Positions 17,012-25,981 of a stretch of DNA of 64,000 bases are shown one piece after another. Position numbers and translations under genes: made by a program. Numbering within the stretch: position 1 is the stretch's first letter; every line of letters starts with the position of its first letter. The stretch lies in contig NZ_JAUSVS010000003.1 of the NCBI RefSeq assembly GCF_030814835.1, positions 1-64,000 of the forward strand. Reading direction: 5' to 3'. This DNA is from Caulobacter ginsengisoli. GTDB lineage: Bacteria; Pseudomonadota; Alphaproteobacteria; Caulobacterales; Caulobacteraceae. The notes below the pieces were generated by a model, which did not search any database, was not told the origin of the DNA, and saw nothing but the letters and a program-made list of their open reading frames with translations.

Positions 17012-18649
17012 ATGAATGTCACGGGCACCGCGGGTAACGACCCGCTTCTTCTCGGCACGGCCGGTAACGACATCATCGACGGTCTGACCGGCGCGGACAA
17101 CATGGTCGGCGGCGACGGCGATGATACCTATTATGTCGACGACGCGGGCGACACGACCGTCGAACTGGCCGGCGTCGGCAGCGGCATCGACACCGTCCAC
17201 TCGACCATCAACTGGACCCTGTCGGCCAATATCGAGCGGCTGGTGCTGGACGGCGCCGCCAATCTGAACGGTACGGGCAACAGCCTGGACAACCTGATGC
17301 AGGGCAACACCGGCGACAACATCCTGTCGGGTGGCGGCGGCGCGGATGTCATCAACGGCAATGACGGCAATGACACCCTGTTCGGCGACGCCGGGGCCGA
17401 CATCCTCAGCGGCGGTAACGGCAACGACATCGTCAACGGCGGCGACGCCACCGACTACCTGTATGGCAACGACGCCAACGACCAGCTGAACGGCGGGACC
17501 GCCCGCGACTACATGGACGGCGGCCTGGGCAACGACATCCTGGACGGCGGGACCGGCAACGACGCCATGACCGGCGGCGCCGGCGACGACGTCTACTATG
17601 TCGACAACGCCGCCGACGAGACCATCGAGGCCCTGGCCGGCGGCACCGACACCGTCCACGCGACCGTCAACTTCACCCTCACCGACAATGTCGAGCGCCT
17701 GGTCCTCGACGGCGCCAGCGACCTGGACGGGACCGGCAACGGCCTGGACAACCTGATCCTCGGCAACAGCGGCAACAACAACCTCTACGGCGGCGCCGGA
17801 GCCGACGTCATCAAGGGCAATGACGGCCGCGACTACATCTTCGGCGAGGCCGGAGCCGACAACCTCTACGGCGGCAACGGCGGCGACGTCATCGATGGCG
17901 GCGACGAGACCGACTACCTCTACGGGGACGCCGGGGCCGACATTCTCTACGGCGGCGCGGCCCGCGACTACATCTTCGGCGGCACCGAGAACGACCTGAT
18001 GGACGGCGGGACCGGCGGCGACCAGATGACCGGCGGGACCGGCAACGACGTCTACTATGTCGACAATATCAGCGACCAGACGCTCGAGCTGTCCGGTGAA
18101 GGCGTCGACGTCGTGCGCTCCAGCATCGACTGGACCCTGGCCGACAACACCGAGAACCTGGAGATCCAGGGCGTGGCCGACCTCAACGGAACCGGCAACG
18201 CCGCGAGCAACAACCTGCTCGGCAATGACGGGGCCAACACCCTGTCAGGGCTGGCCGGCGCCGACACTCTCAACGGCGGCGGTGGCGCCGACGTCATCGT
18301 CGGCGGGCTCGGCAACGACATCCTGAACGGCGGGACCGGCGCGGACACCTTCCGGGTGCTGCAGGAGAGCATCCTCGGCGTCGGCTTCGAAATCGACCAG
18401 GTGTTCGACTTCTCGACCGCCGACGGCGACACGCTGGACCTCTCGGCCATCGACGCCAACAGCCTCGTGGGCGGCGACCAGGCCTTCAGCCTGGTGGCCT
18501 CGTTCAGCCACACGGCCGGTGAGATGACCCTTAGCTTCGCCGGCGGGATCACCACCCTGAACCTCGACGTCAATGGCGACGGGGCCACCGACTACCAGAT
18601 GCGCATCAACGGCGACGTCACCGCCGACAGCGCCGGCTGGATGCTCTAG
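17012..18649 (+). CDS. RTX calcium-binding repeat protein
   Basis: A 545-residue acidic secreted protein built from glycine- and aspartate-rich nonapeptides (GGNGNDIVNGGD-type). Three similar modules begin at YYVD motifs near residues 40, 195 and 348 (spacing about 154), each with a [S/A]T[I/V]N[W/F]TL...[N/V]ERLVLDG segment followed by RTX turns. The C-terminus (TFRVLQES...FDFSTADGDTLDLSAID) is the usual M10_C-type end of type I secretion substrates, which lack N-terminal signals. No catalytic domain is present, so it is probably a structural or adhesive surface protein. ATG at 17012 is the first start inside the repeat-like N-terminus. No type I exporter is in this window. Confidence 0.9.
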   Translation: MNVTGTAGNDPLLLGTAGNDIIDGLTGADNMVGGDGDDTYYVDDAGDTTVELAGVGSGIDTVHSTINWTLSANIERLVLDGAANLNGTGNSLDNLMQGNTGDNILSGGGGADVINGNDGNDTLFGDAGADILSGGNGNDIVNGGDATDYLYGNDANDQLNGGTARDYMDGGLGNDILDGGTGNDAMTGGAGDDVYYVDNAADETIEALAGGTDTVHATVNFTLTDNVERLVLDGASDLDGTGNGLDNLILGNSGNNNLYGGAGADVIKGNDGRDYIFGEAGADNLYGGNGGDVIDGGDETDYLYGDAGADILYGGAARDYIFGGTENDLMDGGTGGDQMTGGTGNDVYYVDNISDQTLELSGEGVDVVRSSIDWTLADNTENLEIQGVADLNGTGNAASNNLLGNDGANTLSGLAGADTLNGGGGADVIVGGLGNDILNGGTGADTFRVLQESILGVGFEIDQVFDFSTADGDTLDLSAIDANSLVGGDQAFSLVASFSHTAGEMTLSFAGGITTLNLDVNGDGATDYQMRINGDVTADSAGWML

Positions 18650-18660
18650 ACCTGAGCAAA

Positions 18661-18684
18661 GGGTCCCGCGGCGACGCGGGACCC
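18661..18684. terminator. Terminator hairpin after RTX gene
   Basis: Perfect 10-base inverted repeat GGGTCCCGCG / CGCGGGACCC with a 4-base loop, 11 bases after the stop codon. No T tract follows, but the stem is very GC-rich. Confidence 0.6.
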
Positions 18685-18748
18685 GACGCCTCTTGCGGCC
18701 GGGCGCAAAGCGGTCATGGTCGATGTCAGTCCCGCCAGAGGCCGCCGC

Positions 18749-18892
18749 ATGAAACCACTCGTTCCCAAGACCGACGGCGCCACCTTCGCGCCGCCGACGC
18801 CCCGCGTCAGCCGCCGCAAGGCGGCCAAGGTGCTGACCCCCGCCGAGCGGGCCGCCTTCCTGGCCACCCGTCCCGATCTCAAGCCGGACTGA
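18749..18892 (+). CDS. Small basic protein of 47 residues, hypothetical
   Basis: ATG at 18749 preceded by CAGAGGCC, stop TGA at 18890-18892. The product begins MKPLVPKTDGATFAPPTPRV, is basic in the middle (SRRKAAKV) and ends PDLKPD. Codon third positions are mostly G/C, as in real genes here. It lies between the RTX terminator and the convergent sulfotransferase, only 1 base from the latter's stop. I do not recognise a family. Confidence 0.45.
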   Translation: MKPLVPKTDGATFAPPTPRVSRRKAAKVLTPAERAAFLATRPDLKPD

Positions 18893-18893
18893 G

Positions 18894-19793
18894 CTACCGC
18901 GCCCTAAGCGCCGCCTCCAGCGCCGCATAGTCGGCAAAGCCGGTGGCCGGCGCCACCGTCTGCGCCCATCGGGCGTCGAGGGCCGCGGCCACCTCGGGCG
19001 GCATCTCGGCCTTGTGGCCGCCGACCCCGCCCTTGCGGACCTTGGCCGAGTCGCTGCCCGGCGGCAGGCCGGCCTTCTCCTCCGAGACCTGCCGCATCAG
19101 CAGATCGTCGAAGCGGTCCTTGTGGGCCAGCATGAAATCGATGGACGAGTGTTCCAGGGTCAGGGCCAGCAGCTCGTCGTCCAGCGGGATGCCGCAGAAC
19201 CCGGCCAGCCGCCGCACGCTGCCTTCCGGGTCGGCGACCATCTGCTCGTAGGAGAACATCAGGACGCTGGGGTTGTCGCGCTGCGCCCACCAGCTGACCA
19301 GATGGTTCCAGTAGTCGGAGCCGCCGCCGACCATCCGCCCGGCGGCGAACTCGCCCAGGCTCACCGCCCCAGGCTCCAGGAACCAGCCCTCCATGAAGCG
19401 GAACATCGAGACCATGGCGTCCTTGGGCTCGCGCAGGGCGACGACATATTTCGCCCCCTTCGGCACGGCGTCGTAGGAGAGGTGGCTCTTGAAGCCGCGC
19501 GGCTCGCCCCGCTGCGGGGCCTCCAGATCGACGCCCAGCATCCGCGAGGTCTCGATCCACGGCACGACCTGCGAGATGTCCTGGAAATCCATATCGCCGC
19601 GGGTGCGCAGGGTGTGGAAGGTCTGCTGCAGCCAGGTGGTGCCGCACTTGCCAAACGGGGTGATGATCACGTCGGTCGGGCGGGGCCGAAAGCCCGCGAT
19701 GGACAGCGGCGCATCGTCCGGCGCGCCCATGCGGCCCATGATCTCGCCCATCTCGGCCATGCTGCGCGCGCGGCGGCCTATTGTGTCGGTCAT
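18894..19793 (-). CDS. Sulfotransferase family protein
   Basis: A 299-residue cytoplasmic-type protein. TPFGKCGTTW (45-54) is the 5'-phosphosulfate loop that binds PAPS (usual form PKSGTTW), and VALREPKDAMVSMF supplies the 3'-phosphate-binding Arg/Ser motif. Near the C-terminus RKGGVGGHKAEM matches the RKGxxGxWK PAPS motif. Length and motif order fit the sulfotransferase 1 domain. Acceptor unknown. The ATG at 19793 fits the family start; longer readings have no support. Confidence 0.85.
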   Translation of the reverse strand: MTDTIGRRARSMAEMGEIMGRMGAPDDAPLSIAGFRPRPTDVIITPFGKCGTTWLQQTFHTLRTRGDMDFQDISQVVPWIETSRMLGVDLEAPQRGEPRGFKSHLSYDAVPKGAKYVVALREPKDAMVSMFRFMEGWFLEPGAVSLGEFAAGRMVGGGSDYWNHLVSWWAQRDNPSVLMFSYEQMVADPEGSVRRLAGFCGIPLDDELLALTLEHSSIDFMLAHKDRFDDLLMRQVSEEKAGLPPGSDSAKVRKGGVGGHKAEMPPEVAAALDARWAQTVAPATGFADYAALEAALRAR

Positions 19794-19962
19794 GTCTGCC
19801 CCCAACCGAACGCCTCGCCGGTGCGGGCGCTGAGCCTGCCCTAGCCTACCGGCGGCGAACCCCGCGAGGAAGCGCCCCGCGCCGAGCGCCGGTACTTCCC
19901 CGGAAGGCGTTAAGGGTATAGGGTTCACCGAACGGCGTTACAACGGTTGAGGGGGCTCGACC

Positions 19963-21762
19963 ATGAGGCGCTTAGATCCGCGCGGCCTGGGACTGGCCCT
20001 GCTTGGGGCTCTGGTGGCTGCCATCGCGTGGGCCCAGCCTCAGCCCGAGCCGCCGACGGATCTTGGCGCGCGGGTGGTCGGCCAGAGCTATCCGTTCAAG
20101 CTCGTGGCCATCAACAGGAACTGCAATCTTCCCCAGGACTTCCGCTTCGTGGTCAGCGGCGGCGACTGGCTGCGCATCGACGGCGATCCGGTCGCCCGCG
20201 GCGTCCAGCGCGGCGAGCAGCGCACGGTGCCGGCCCGGATCGACCTGACCGGCCGGCCGCCCGGAATCTATACCGCGCATGTGACGGTGATCTGCGACAC
20301 CTGCCAGGTCCTGGTGTTCAAGACCTGCAGGATCAGCGACCGCAATATCGACCTGCGGGTCCAGGCGGTGAGCCCGCCGCAGCCGGCGCAACCCAGGCCG
20401 CAACCCCAGCCCGCCAAGCCCAAACCACCGCCTGCGGCGGCGGCGCTGCCAGACGCAACGCCCTACACGGACATCGATCCCGATCTGCTGCGCCGCGCGC
20501 CGGGCGCCGCCCGAGCGGCCCTGGCTGCCGCCGAGGAGCGCGAACGCCAGGCCAGAGCGGCGGCCGACAAGGCGCAGAAGGACCTGGACGACATCCGCAA
20601 GAAGCGCGGGCCGTGCGAGGAAGAACTGGCCGCCCTGCGCGCCGCCCAGGGCGAGGCGGAAGCCGCCGCGGCCGCCGCGGCGGCCGCCGCCCAGGCGGCC
20701 CAGGGCGAGGCGGACAAGGCCCAGCAGGCGGTCGACAGCTTCGCCGGCGAGATGGCGGCCGCTGAGCGCAAGATGAGCGACGCTCAGAAGACCCTGCAAC
20801 AGCAGGCCATGTACCGCTCCATCGTCGGGCGCGAGAACGGCGTCGGCTCGGCGAAATACCAGGACGCCCAGGCGCAGGTCGACAAGGCCAACGACGCCGT
20901 CAACGCCGCCCAGGCCGCCTACCGCGCCCTGCGGGCCAGCCAGGCCGCCCGCGCCGCCGCCGCCGCCGCGGCCAAGGCCAACGCCGCCAAGGCCAATGCC
21001 GCCGCCCAGGCCGCCGCCGCCGCAGCCGCCAAGGCCGCCGCCGCGACCGCCGCCAAGGAGAAGGAATGCCTGGGCCTGGCCGCCGCGGAATCGGACGCCG
21101 AGGGCGCCGCCGCCCGCGCCGCCGGCGAGGCGGACGGGGCCGCCGACGCCGCGCGCAAGGCCGAGGACGACGCCCGGGCCGCCGCCATCCTGTCCCTGGA
21201 GGAGGAGATCGCCGCCAAGCGCCGCCATTGCGACGAGATGCGGGCCGCCGCCCGGGCCCACGCCCAGCTGCAGGAACAGGCGCTCAAGGCGCTGCAGCAG
21301 CTGGGGGCGCTCGACCCAGGCGCGCCCACCGACGGCCTGGACGAGATCTGGGACGATTATGTGGGGCTGGGCTACACCACCTTCGTCAACCTCGTCGCCA
21401 CCGGTTCGGGCCTGGTCACCCCAGGCGCCGCGCCGACCGCCGGCGGGCCGCAGATGCTGCTTTCGGTGCTGCAGGCCGGCTACGGCATCATGGCCATCCG
21501 CCAGTCCGCCCTGACCCCCGGCACCTACGCCAACCTGCGCGACCGCATGATCAGCGGCCCCGACGGCAGCGCCAACCAGTGGGTCCGCACCAACGGTTTC
21601 GCCGACGACAAGGCCGGGGCCGAGAAGGTGCTGAACGAGATGGACCGGATCATGAATGACACCGGGGTGATCGCCAAGGACATGGCCCGGGCGATCGAGG
21701 CCGACCGGATATGCCAGGAGGAGCTGAAGGCCCTGGAGGCCAGGCTGGCGGCGGCGAAGTAG
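19963..21762 (+). CDS. Exported Ala-rich coiled-coil protein, unknown
   Basis: A 599-residue protein with a signal peptide (1-25). Residues 30-130 form a compact domain with four cysteines (NCNLPQ, ICDTCQVLVFKTC), followed by a Pro/Gln-rich linker (134-155) and a long alanine-rich heptad region (about 180-440) with acidic and basic residues typical of coiled coil. The final 150 residues are mixed, with a hydrophobic stretch FVNLVATGSGLVTPG. ATG at 19963 follows GAGGGGGC. It is transcribed alone and converges on a GNAT gene. I do not recognise a family; a periplasmic scaffold role is a guess. Confidence 0.7.
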   Translation: MRRLDPRGLGLALLGALVAAIAWAQPQPEPPTDLGARVVGQSYPFKLVAINRNCNLPQDFRFVVSGGDWLRIDGDPVARGVQRGEQRTVPARIDLTGRPPGIYTAHVTVICDTCQVLVFKTCRISDRNIDLRVQAVSPPQPAQPRPQPQPAKPKPPPAAAALPDATPYTDIDPDLLRRAPGAARAALAAAEERERQARAAADKAQKDLDDIRKKRGPCEEELAALRAAQGEAEAAAAAAAAAAQAAQGEADKAQQAVDSFAGEMAAAERKMSDAQKTLQQQAMYRSIVGRENGVGSAKYQDAQAQVDKANDAVNAAQAAYRALRASQAARAAAAAAAKANAAKANAAAQAAAAAAAKAAAATAAKEKECLGLAAAESDAEGAAARAAGEADGAADAARKAEDDARAAAILSLEEEIAAKRRHCDEMRAAARAHAQLQEQALKALQQLGALDPGAPTDGLDEIWDDYVGLGYTTFVNLVATGSGLVTPGAAPTAGGPQMLLSVLQAGYGIMAIRQSALTPGTYANLRDRMISGPDGSANQWVRTNGFADDKAGAEKVLNEMDRIMNDTGVIAKDMARAIEADRICQEELKALEARLAAAK

Positions 21763-21787
21763 CCGGGCGCGACGCCGTCCCCACGCC

Positions 21788-22348
21788 CTATGCGCCGCGA
21801 TGAGCGCCAAAGGACCGGGCGGCCCGCCATTCGTCGCGGGTGATCTCCCACAGTTCCGAGAGGTGCTCGCCGCTGACCGTCGCCTTGGGAAAGCTGGCGA
21901 TCACCCGCATGCCCCGCCGCTCCGACAGCCGCCGCGAGGGGCCGTTGCCGGCGGCCTTGGGGATGCGCAGCACCGAGCGGTCCAGGTCCTCGAACCAGAA
22001 GTCGGTGACCGCATCGGCCGCCTCGGTCATCAGCCCCTGGCCCTGCCATTCGGGCGACAGCCACAGGCCGCGGTTGTTGTCTTCCTGGTCCATCAGGCTG
22101 ATCACCCCGATCAGGGTCTGTGGCTCGGCCCTGGGCCTCAGGCTCCAGTGCCAGGCCCGCCCCTCCGCCATGGCCGGCAGGGCGACCTTGCTCAGATAGG
22201 TCAGGGCGCCGTCGTCGGGGTAGGGCCAGGGAATGACCGCATCCATCCAGCGCACGATCTCCCAGCGCGGAAAGCGCTGCTGAATGGCCGGGGCGTCGGC
22301 CAGGGTCAGGGGCAGCAGGCGGAGGCGGTCGGTTTCGAGCGGGCGCAT
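21788..22348 (-). CDS. GNAT-family N-acetyltransferase (RimJ/RimL type)
   Basis: A 186-residue acetyltransferase. The opening METDRLRLLPLT-like start (MRPLETDRLRLLPLTLADAP) and GLWLSPEWQGQGLMTEAADA, which forms the acetyl-CoA pyrophosphate loop (here GQGLMTEA), are typical of the RimJ/RimL group. The target is unknown. Convergent with the coiled-coil protein gene. Confidence 0.8.
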   Translation of the reverse strand: MRPLETDRLRLLPLTLADAPAIQQRFPRWEIVRWMDAVIPWPYPDDGALTYLSKVALPAMAEGRAWHWSLRPRAEPQTLIGVISLMDQEDNNRGLWLSPEWQGQGLMTEAADAVTDFWFEDLDRSVLRIPKAAGNGPSRRLSERRGMRVIASFPKATVSGEHLSELWEITRDEWRAARSFGAHRGA

Positions 22349-22515
22349 GGCCGGGGATTTGGTGGCGGCGGCGAGGCGCTGTCCATCCCAAAAGGCGCCC
22401 CCTTCCGCGCGACCGGCGGGACGCGGACTTTTCGCGCTCGGGGCGAGCAGGGTTACGGGTCGTCGCCCAAGGCGTGTATCATGCGCCTGCGGAGCGAAAA
22501 GGAGGGCGCTGGGGC

Positions 22516-23721
22516 GTGGCTGACGATCGCAAGATTCATGATGGGCCGTTCACGCTTTTCCAATGGATCGAGCATTGGGAGGTCAAGACACGGCCGATCG
22601 AATATTACACGGAACTGGTCAAGGACGACCAGTCCTACGCTGAGCATCTCAAGCGGATGGAGAAGTTCTTCACCACCGAGATCGACATGTTTCCCTACGA
22701 GCCGGGCGCGCCGTGGGTCGAGGACGGGGCCTATCAGGGGGGACCCATCCCCCGGCTGAGCCGGCCCCGGCGGTTTCACGAGATTCTTGAAGCGGAGAGC
22801 GCCGAGCGTTTTCCCGGCGGCAGCGGCTCGGTGGGCGATCATGACATCCGCATGCTGCTGCGGGCCTTTGCCGACATGTTTCAGCGCAACATCATGGTCT
22901 TCGTGGCCGTCAAGAAGCTGCTGCTGATCGTCCCGGCCGCCCTGCTGCTGGCGCTGATCTTCAATCCGGCCTTCCTGGATGCCAAGGACTGCAGCCTGCC
23001 GCTGCTGGAGACACGGCTTTGTGGCCGGGGCGGCGGTGGCTGGCCCGCCCTGCTGGCCATCGCGATCGGCGCGGCCCTGGCGACCCTGATCGTCTTCGCC
23101 GCCGCCAACCGGCTGCTGGCCCTGCTCTATCAGAACGCCCTGCGCAACACGGCCAATGTGGTCAACGCCCAGGCGATGAGCCGCACCCAGTCGCTGTCGA
23201 ACCTGTTCACCAAGCTGATGAAGCAGATCGATGGCCGCAAGACCGAGCTGAACGACGCCAACCGCAAGCGCTGGCCCAAAGAGGCGGGCCGCTGGATGAT
23301 GATCGCCTACTGGGTCGCCGGCCGGCTGGATTTCATCGAGCGGTTTGTTCAGATCCAGATGTGGCGGGTCCGTCGGGCCCACTATTTCATCAACCGGACG
23401 GGCTATGCCGCGACCTGGATCATCGCCGTGTCGCTGCTGGTCGCCGGCCTGCTGCTGGCCTGGGTGAATCACAAGGCCTTGCCCGATTTGCCCATGGTCA
23501 AATGGGTGGTCATGGCGATCGCCGGCCTGACCATCGCGGCGATGAACTATGCCTCCTACGCGGTCGCCGGCTGGCGCACCCCGCTGGACCTGGTGCGCTC
23601 GACCCTCAGCACCGAGAACTGGCATCGCTACGGCAGCCTGAAGATCCATGAGCAGCTGTCCAACCAGCTGCACAGCGACAAGCAGCTGCTGGTCGAGGCC
23701 GACGCCGCCAAACACCACTAG
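22516..23721 (+). CDS. Membrane protein with four predicted helices, unknown
   Basis: A 401-residue protein. The first 140 residues are soluble, then two membrane helices (about 135-160 and 175-205), a basic cytoplasmic helical loop, and two more helices (about 305-330 and 340-365). GTG at 22516 was chosen because AGGAGG lies 10 bases upstream and no better start precedes it. I do not recognise a family. Confidence 0.65.
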   Translation: MADDRKIHDGPFTLFQWIEHWEVKTRPIEYYTELVKDDQSYAEHLKRMEKFFTTEIDMFPYEPGAPWVEDGAYQGGPIPRLSRPRRFHEILEAESAERFPGGSGSVGDHDIRMLLRAFADMFQRNIMVFVAVKKLLLIVPAALLLALIFNPAFLDAKDCSLPLLETRLCGRGGGGWPALLAIAIGAALATLIVFAAANRLLALLYQNALRNTANVVNAQAMSRTQSLSNLFTKLMKQIDGRKTELNDANRKRWPKEAGRWMMIAYWVAGRLDFIERFVQIQMWRVRRAHYFINRTGYAATWIIAVSLLVAGLLLAWVNHKALPDLPMVKWVVMAIAGLTIAAMNYASYAVAGWRTPLDLVRSTLSTENWHRYGSLKIHEQLSNQLHSDKQLLVEADAAKHH

Positions 23722-23843
23722 CCTCCCGATTCCGAAGCCCGCCGCGTGATGCTCTTTTGCCGCGCCGCCGGGTCGGTTAGCGTGGGTTTGGGGGAAGGCG
23801 CGCCGAGGGGGCGAGGGCGGCCCCCTGTGTCGGGGTTTGCGTC

Positions 23844-24493
23844 TTGGTCTATATTGTCTGGGGTAGCGCCTATAAGCAGCGCCCGTACGGAACGGTCGAA
23901 CAGGGCGACTGCCCCACCTGCGGCGAGCAGAAGCCGTTCCGCCATCGCGTCATCTACAAGATGCGCCACATCTGGTACCTGGCCCGCTGGGTGACCGACC
24001 GGCGCTACGCCAACCAGTGCCTGACCTGCGGCCACGCCGAGCGGGTGCCGCAGAAGGTGGCGCAGCAGGGCTTCAAGCGGCCCGGCATTCCCGTCTGGGA
24101 CCGCTGGGGATGGGCCGGCTTCCTGGGGGCCGTGGCGGCCTTCGTTGTCTGGGTCGGCATCTCCGACGCGGCCGACCACAGGCGCGACCAGGCCATGCTG
24201 GCCCAGCCGGTGGCGGGCGACCTCTACAAGCTCGACCTGGCCAAGCTGGTCGACAACCCGGAGCGGCCGGAAATGGACGCCATCGTGCGGGTCGAACAGG
24301 TGGACGCCAAGCAGGTGATCGTCCGCCTGCCCAAGACCTACTACGACGGTCCTCGAGCGACCTGACCCTGGCCATGGACCCCGGCGGCGCCGCCCACTCG
24401 GCGGACTATTTCAGCGAGGACGCCATCGCCCTGGACCGCGCCAAGCTGGTGGCGATGGGAGATGCCTCGACCATTCAGCGCGTCGCGCGGTAG
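23844..24493 (+). pseudogene. Zinc-ribbon membrane protein gene with a one-base deletion
   Basis: The first part (TTG start at 23844) encodes VYIVWGSAYKQRPYG...CPTCGEQKPF...CLTCGHAERVP, two CxxC pairs of a zinc ribbon, then one membrane helix (GWAGFLGAVAAFVVWVGI) and an extracytoplasmic tail. It stops at 24363-24365 after YYDGPRAT. Reading one base earlier from about 24350 continues smoothly as SSSDLTLAMDPGGAAHSADY...IQRVAR to 24493. Restoring one base in the GACGG/TCC junction yields a single 216-codon protein. Either a real loss-of-function mutation or a sequencing error. Confidence 0.7.
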
Positions 24494-24523
24494 GGGGCGG
24501 TCGCCGCCGCCGCTTCTCCGGCG

Positions 24524-24898
24524 CTATCGGGCCAGGGCGCTGATGATCTCGGCGATCACGCCCGTGCGGGTTTGCGCCAGGTAGTAGCGGTCATCGACCC
24601 GGACCCAGCGATAGCCGGGGGGCGCCGGCCGCAGCCCGTAGCGGACCGGCTGGGTCACGTAGTAGCGGGGCTGGCCATAATAGGCGACCGGCAGGCGCTC
24701 GCCGCGCTGCCAGCGCTTCTTCAGCTGGCCAGGCGGCAGGCCGTAGGGCTTCTTGGCGAGGCCGGGGGGCGCCCAGCCCTGGCCCGGCGGGCCGGCGCGC
24801 TGGTCATGCTTGCCCCCGCCCTTGCCGCCCGGATCGGCCAGGCTGGCGGCGGGCAGGGCGAGCGACAACGCGAGGGCGGTCAGCAGAAGGCGTTTCAT
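24524..24898 (-). CDS. RcnB-family periplasmic protein
   Basis: A 124-residue protein with a signal peptide (cleavage near ASLAD). The sequence AKKPYGLPPGQLKKRWQRGERLP followed by YYVTQPVRYGLRPAPPGYRWVRVDDRYYLAQTRTGVI is the RcnB pattern. E. coli RcnB takes part in Ni/Co homeostasis, but most alphaproteobacterial members are uncharacterised. Divergent from the DoxX-like gene; the 184-base gap holds both promoters. Confidence 0.8.
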   Translation of the reverse strand: MKRLLLTALALSLALPAASLADPGGKGGGKHDQRAGPPGQGWAPPGLAKKPYGLPPGQLKKRWQRGERLPVAYYGQPRYYVTQPVRYGLRPAPPGYRWVRVDDRYYLAQTRTGVIAEIISALAR

Positions 24899-25082
24899 GG
24901 CGTGGCTCCAGCGTTTCCCCCGGGCCTGCTAACGCCCCCGGGGCCGCTTTGATCCGCCGGCGCGCTTGTCCGATCCGTTCAAGACGAGCAGGCTGACGGC
25001 GTCTAGCTTGCTGGCCAGACAGGATGAGGATGCTCCGTGACCATATCCCCTGCCTCCGACAGCGGCCCGGCTGCGTTGATCC

Positions 25083-25457
25083 ATGAATGAGGCCCTGCTG
25101 ATGGCGGCGCGCGCGGTGACGGGCGGCGCCTTCCTGGTCATCGGGATCAGGAACATCGGCAACCACCCGGTAGTGACCGACATGATGCGCGCGCGGGGCG
25201 TCCCGTTGCCCGCCCTGTCGGCCGGGGTCGGCATCGGGATGCAGATCGGGTTGGGTGGGCTGATGATCACCGGGATCTTCCCGGCCGTCGCGGCGCTGGG
25301 GCTGGCGGCTTTCGTCGTCATGGCCACCGCCATCGCCCATTGGCCGTTCGACAAGGCCGGCGAGGAGCGGCAGGCGAACATCAGCGCCTGCCTGGTCAAC
25401 GCCATCATGCTGGGCGGCCTGTTGGCGTTGGCGGCCGCGGGCGGCATGAACCTCTGA
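25083..25457 (+). CDS. DoxX-like membrane protein
   Basis: A 124-residue protein with four membrane helices. ARAVTGGAFLVIGIRNIGNH and IAHWPFDK, followed by a last helix, match the DoxX/DUF4260-type small quinol-oxidase-related family. Role unknown; family members are often redox-stress linked. Confidence 0.75.
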   Translation: MNEALLMAARAVTGGAFLVIGIRNIGNHPVVTDMMRARGVPLPALSAGVGIGMQIGLGGLMITGIFPAVAALGLAAFVVMATAIAHWPFDKAGEERQANISACLVNAIMLGGLLALAAAGGMNL

Positions 25458-25472
25458 CGGTCGGAGCCTGCC

Positions 25473-25901
25473 TCAGGCGAGGCCGGCCCCAGCCAGCGCC
25501 GCCTGGGCCTGGGCGGGATCGAGGAAGACCTCCTTGCGCGTGACCTCGCCATCGGCGTTCACGTCGACGACGTCCACCATGGGGACCCGGGCGGTCTTGC
25601 CCGCCGAACCCAGCACCATGACGTAGTCGAACACCCAGCGGTTCTGGCCGAAGAGCGTGCGCTGCTCCGGCTCGAACGCCAGGGCGGGATAGCGCGCGAA
25701 CAGGCCCTCGACATGGCGCCGGATGGTCTCGCGGCCCACCACGGCCGGCGAGCCATCATGCAGCAGGAAGACCGAGTCGGCCGAGTGCAGGCTGGCGATC
25801 AGGGCGGCGTCCTGGGTCTCCCAACCGACGTGATAGCGGTCGAACACCGCCTTCAGGGCGCTTTCGGTCAGGGTCGGATGTTCGAGAGTCGCCGTCGCCA
25901 T
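25473..25901 (-). CDS. SnoaL-like/NTF2-like protein
   Basis: A 142-residue protein with the cone-shaped NTF2-like fold pattern: FDRYHVGWETQDAALIASLH, then HDGSPAVVGRETIRRHVEGLF, and beta strands to the end. Such proteins are enzymes or binding proteins of small ligands. It lies downstream of a TetR gene on the same strand, with a palindromic operator in the 80-base gap, so TetR likely controls it. Confidence 0.75.
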   Translation of the reverse strand: MATATLEHPTLTESALKAVFDRYHVGWETQDAALIASLHSADSVFLLHDGSPAVVGRETIRRHVEGLFARYPALAFEPEQRTLFGQNRWVFDYVMVLGSAGKTARVPMVDVVDVNADGEVTRKEVFLDPAQAQAALAGAGLA

Positions 25902-25931
25902 GGGTGGTCCTCCTGTTGGGGAAGACCGAGG

Positions 25932-25951
25932 TTACATACTTCGGTATGCAA
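25932..25951. promoter_or_regulatory. Palindromic operator, candidate TetR site
   Basis: TTACATAC-TTCG-GTATGCAA, a 20-base inverted repeat with one mismatch in 8-base arms. A third half-site GTATGTAAA follows at 25971-25979, near the end of the TetR gene. It lies immediately upstream of the SnoaL-like gene. Confidence 0.65.
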
Positions 25952-25981
25952 ATCAACTTGCCAACTCTGGGTATGTAAATC

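Noticed and set aside
17012..18649. RTX repeats as DNA tandem repeat or CRISPR
   Set aside because: Periodicity follows the nonapeptide coding repeats (27 bases) and diverges in sequence.
20003..20248. Small alternative frame within the coiled-coil gene
   Set aside because: Composition (repeated S, R, A) typical of frame shadows in GC-rich DNA.
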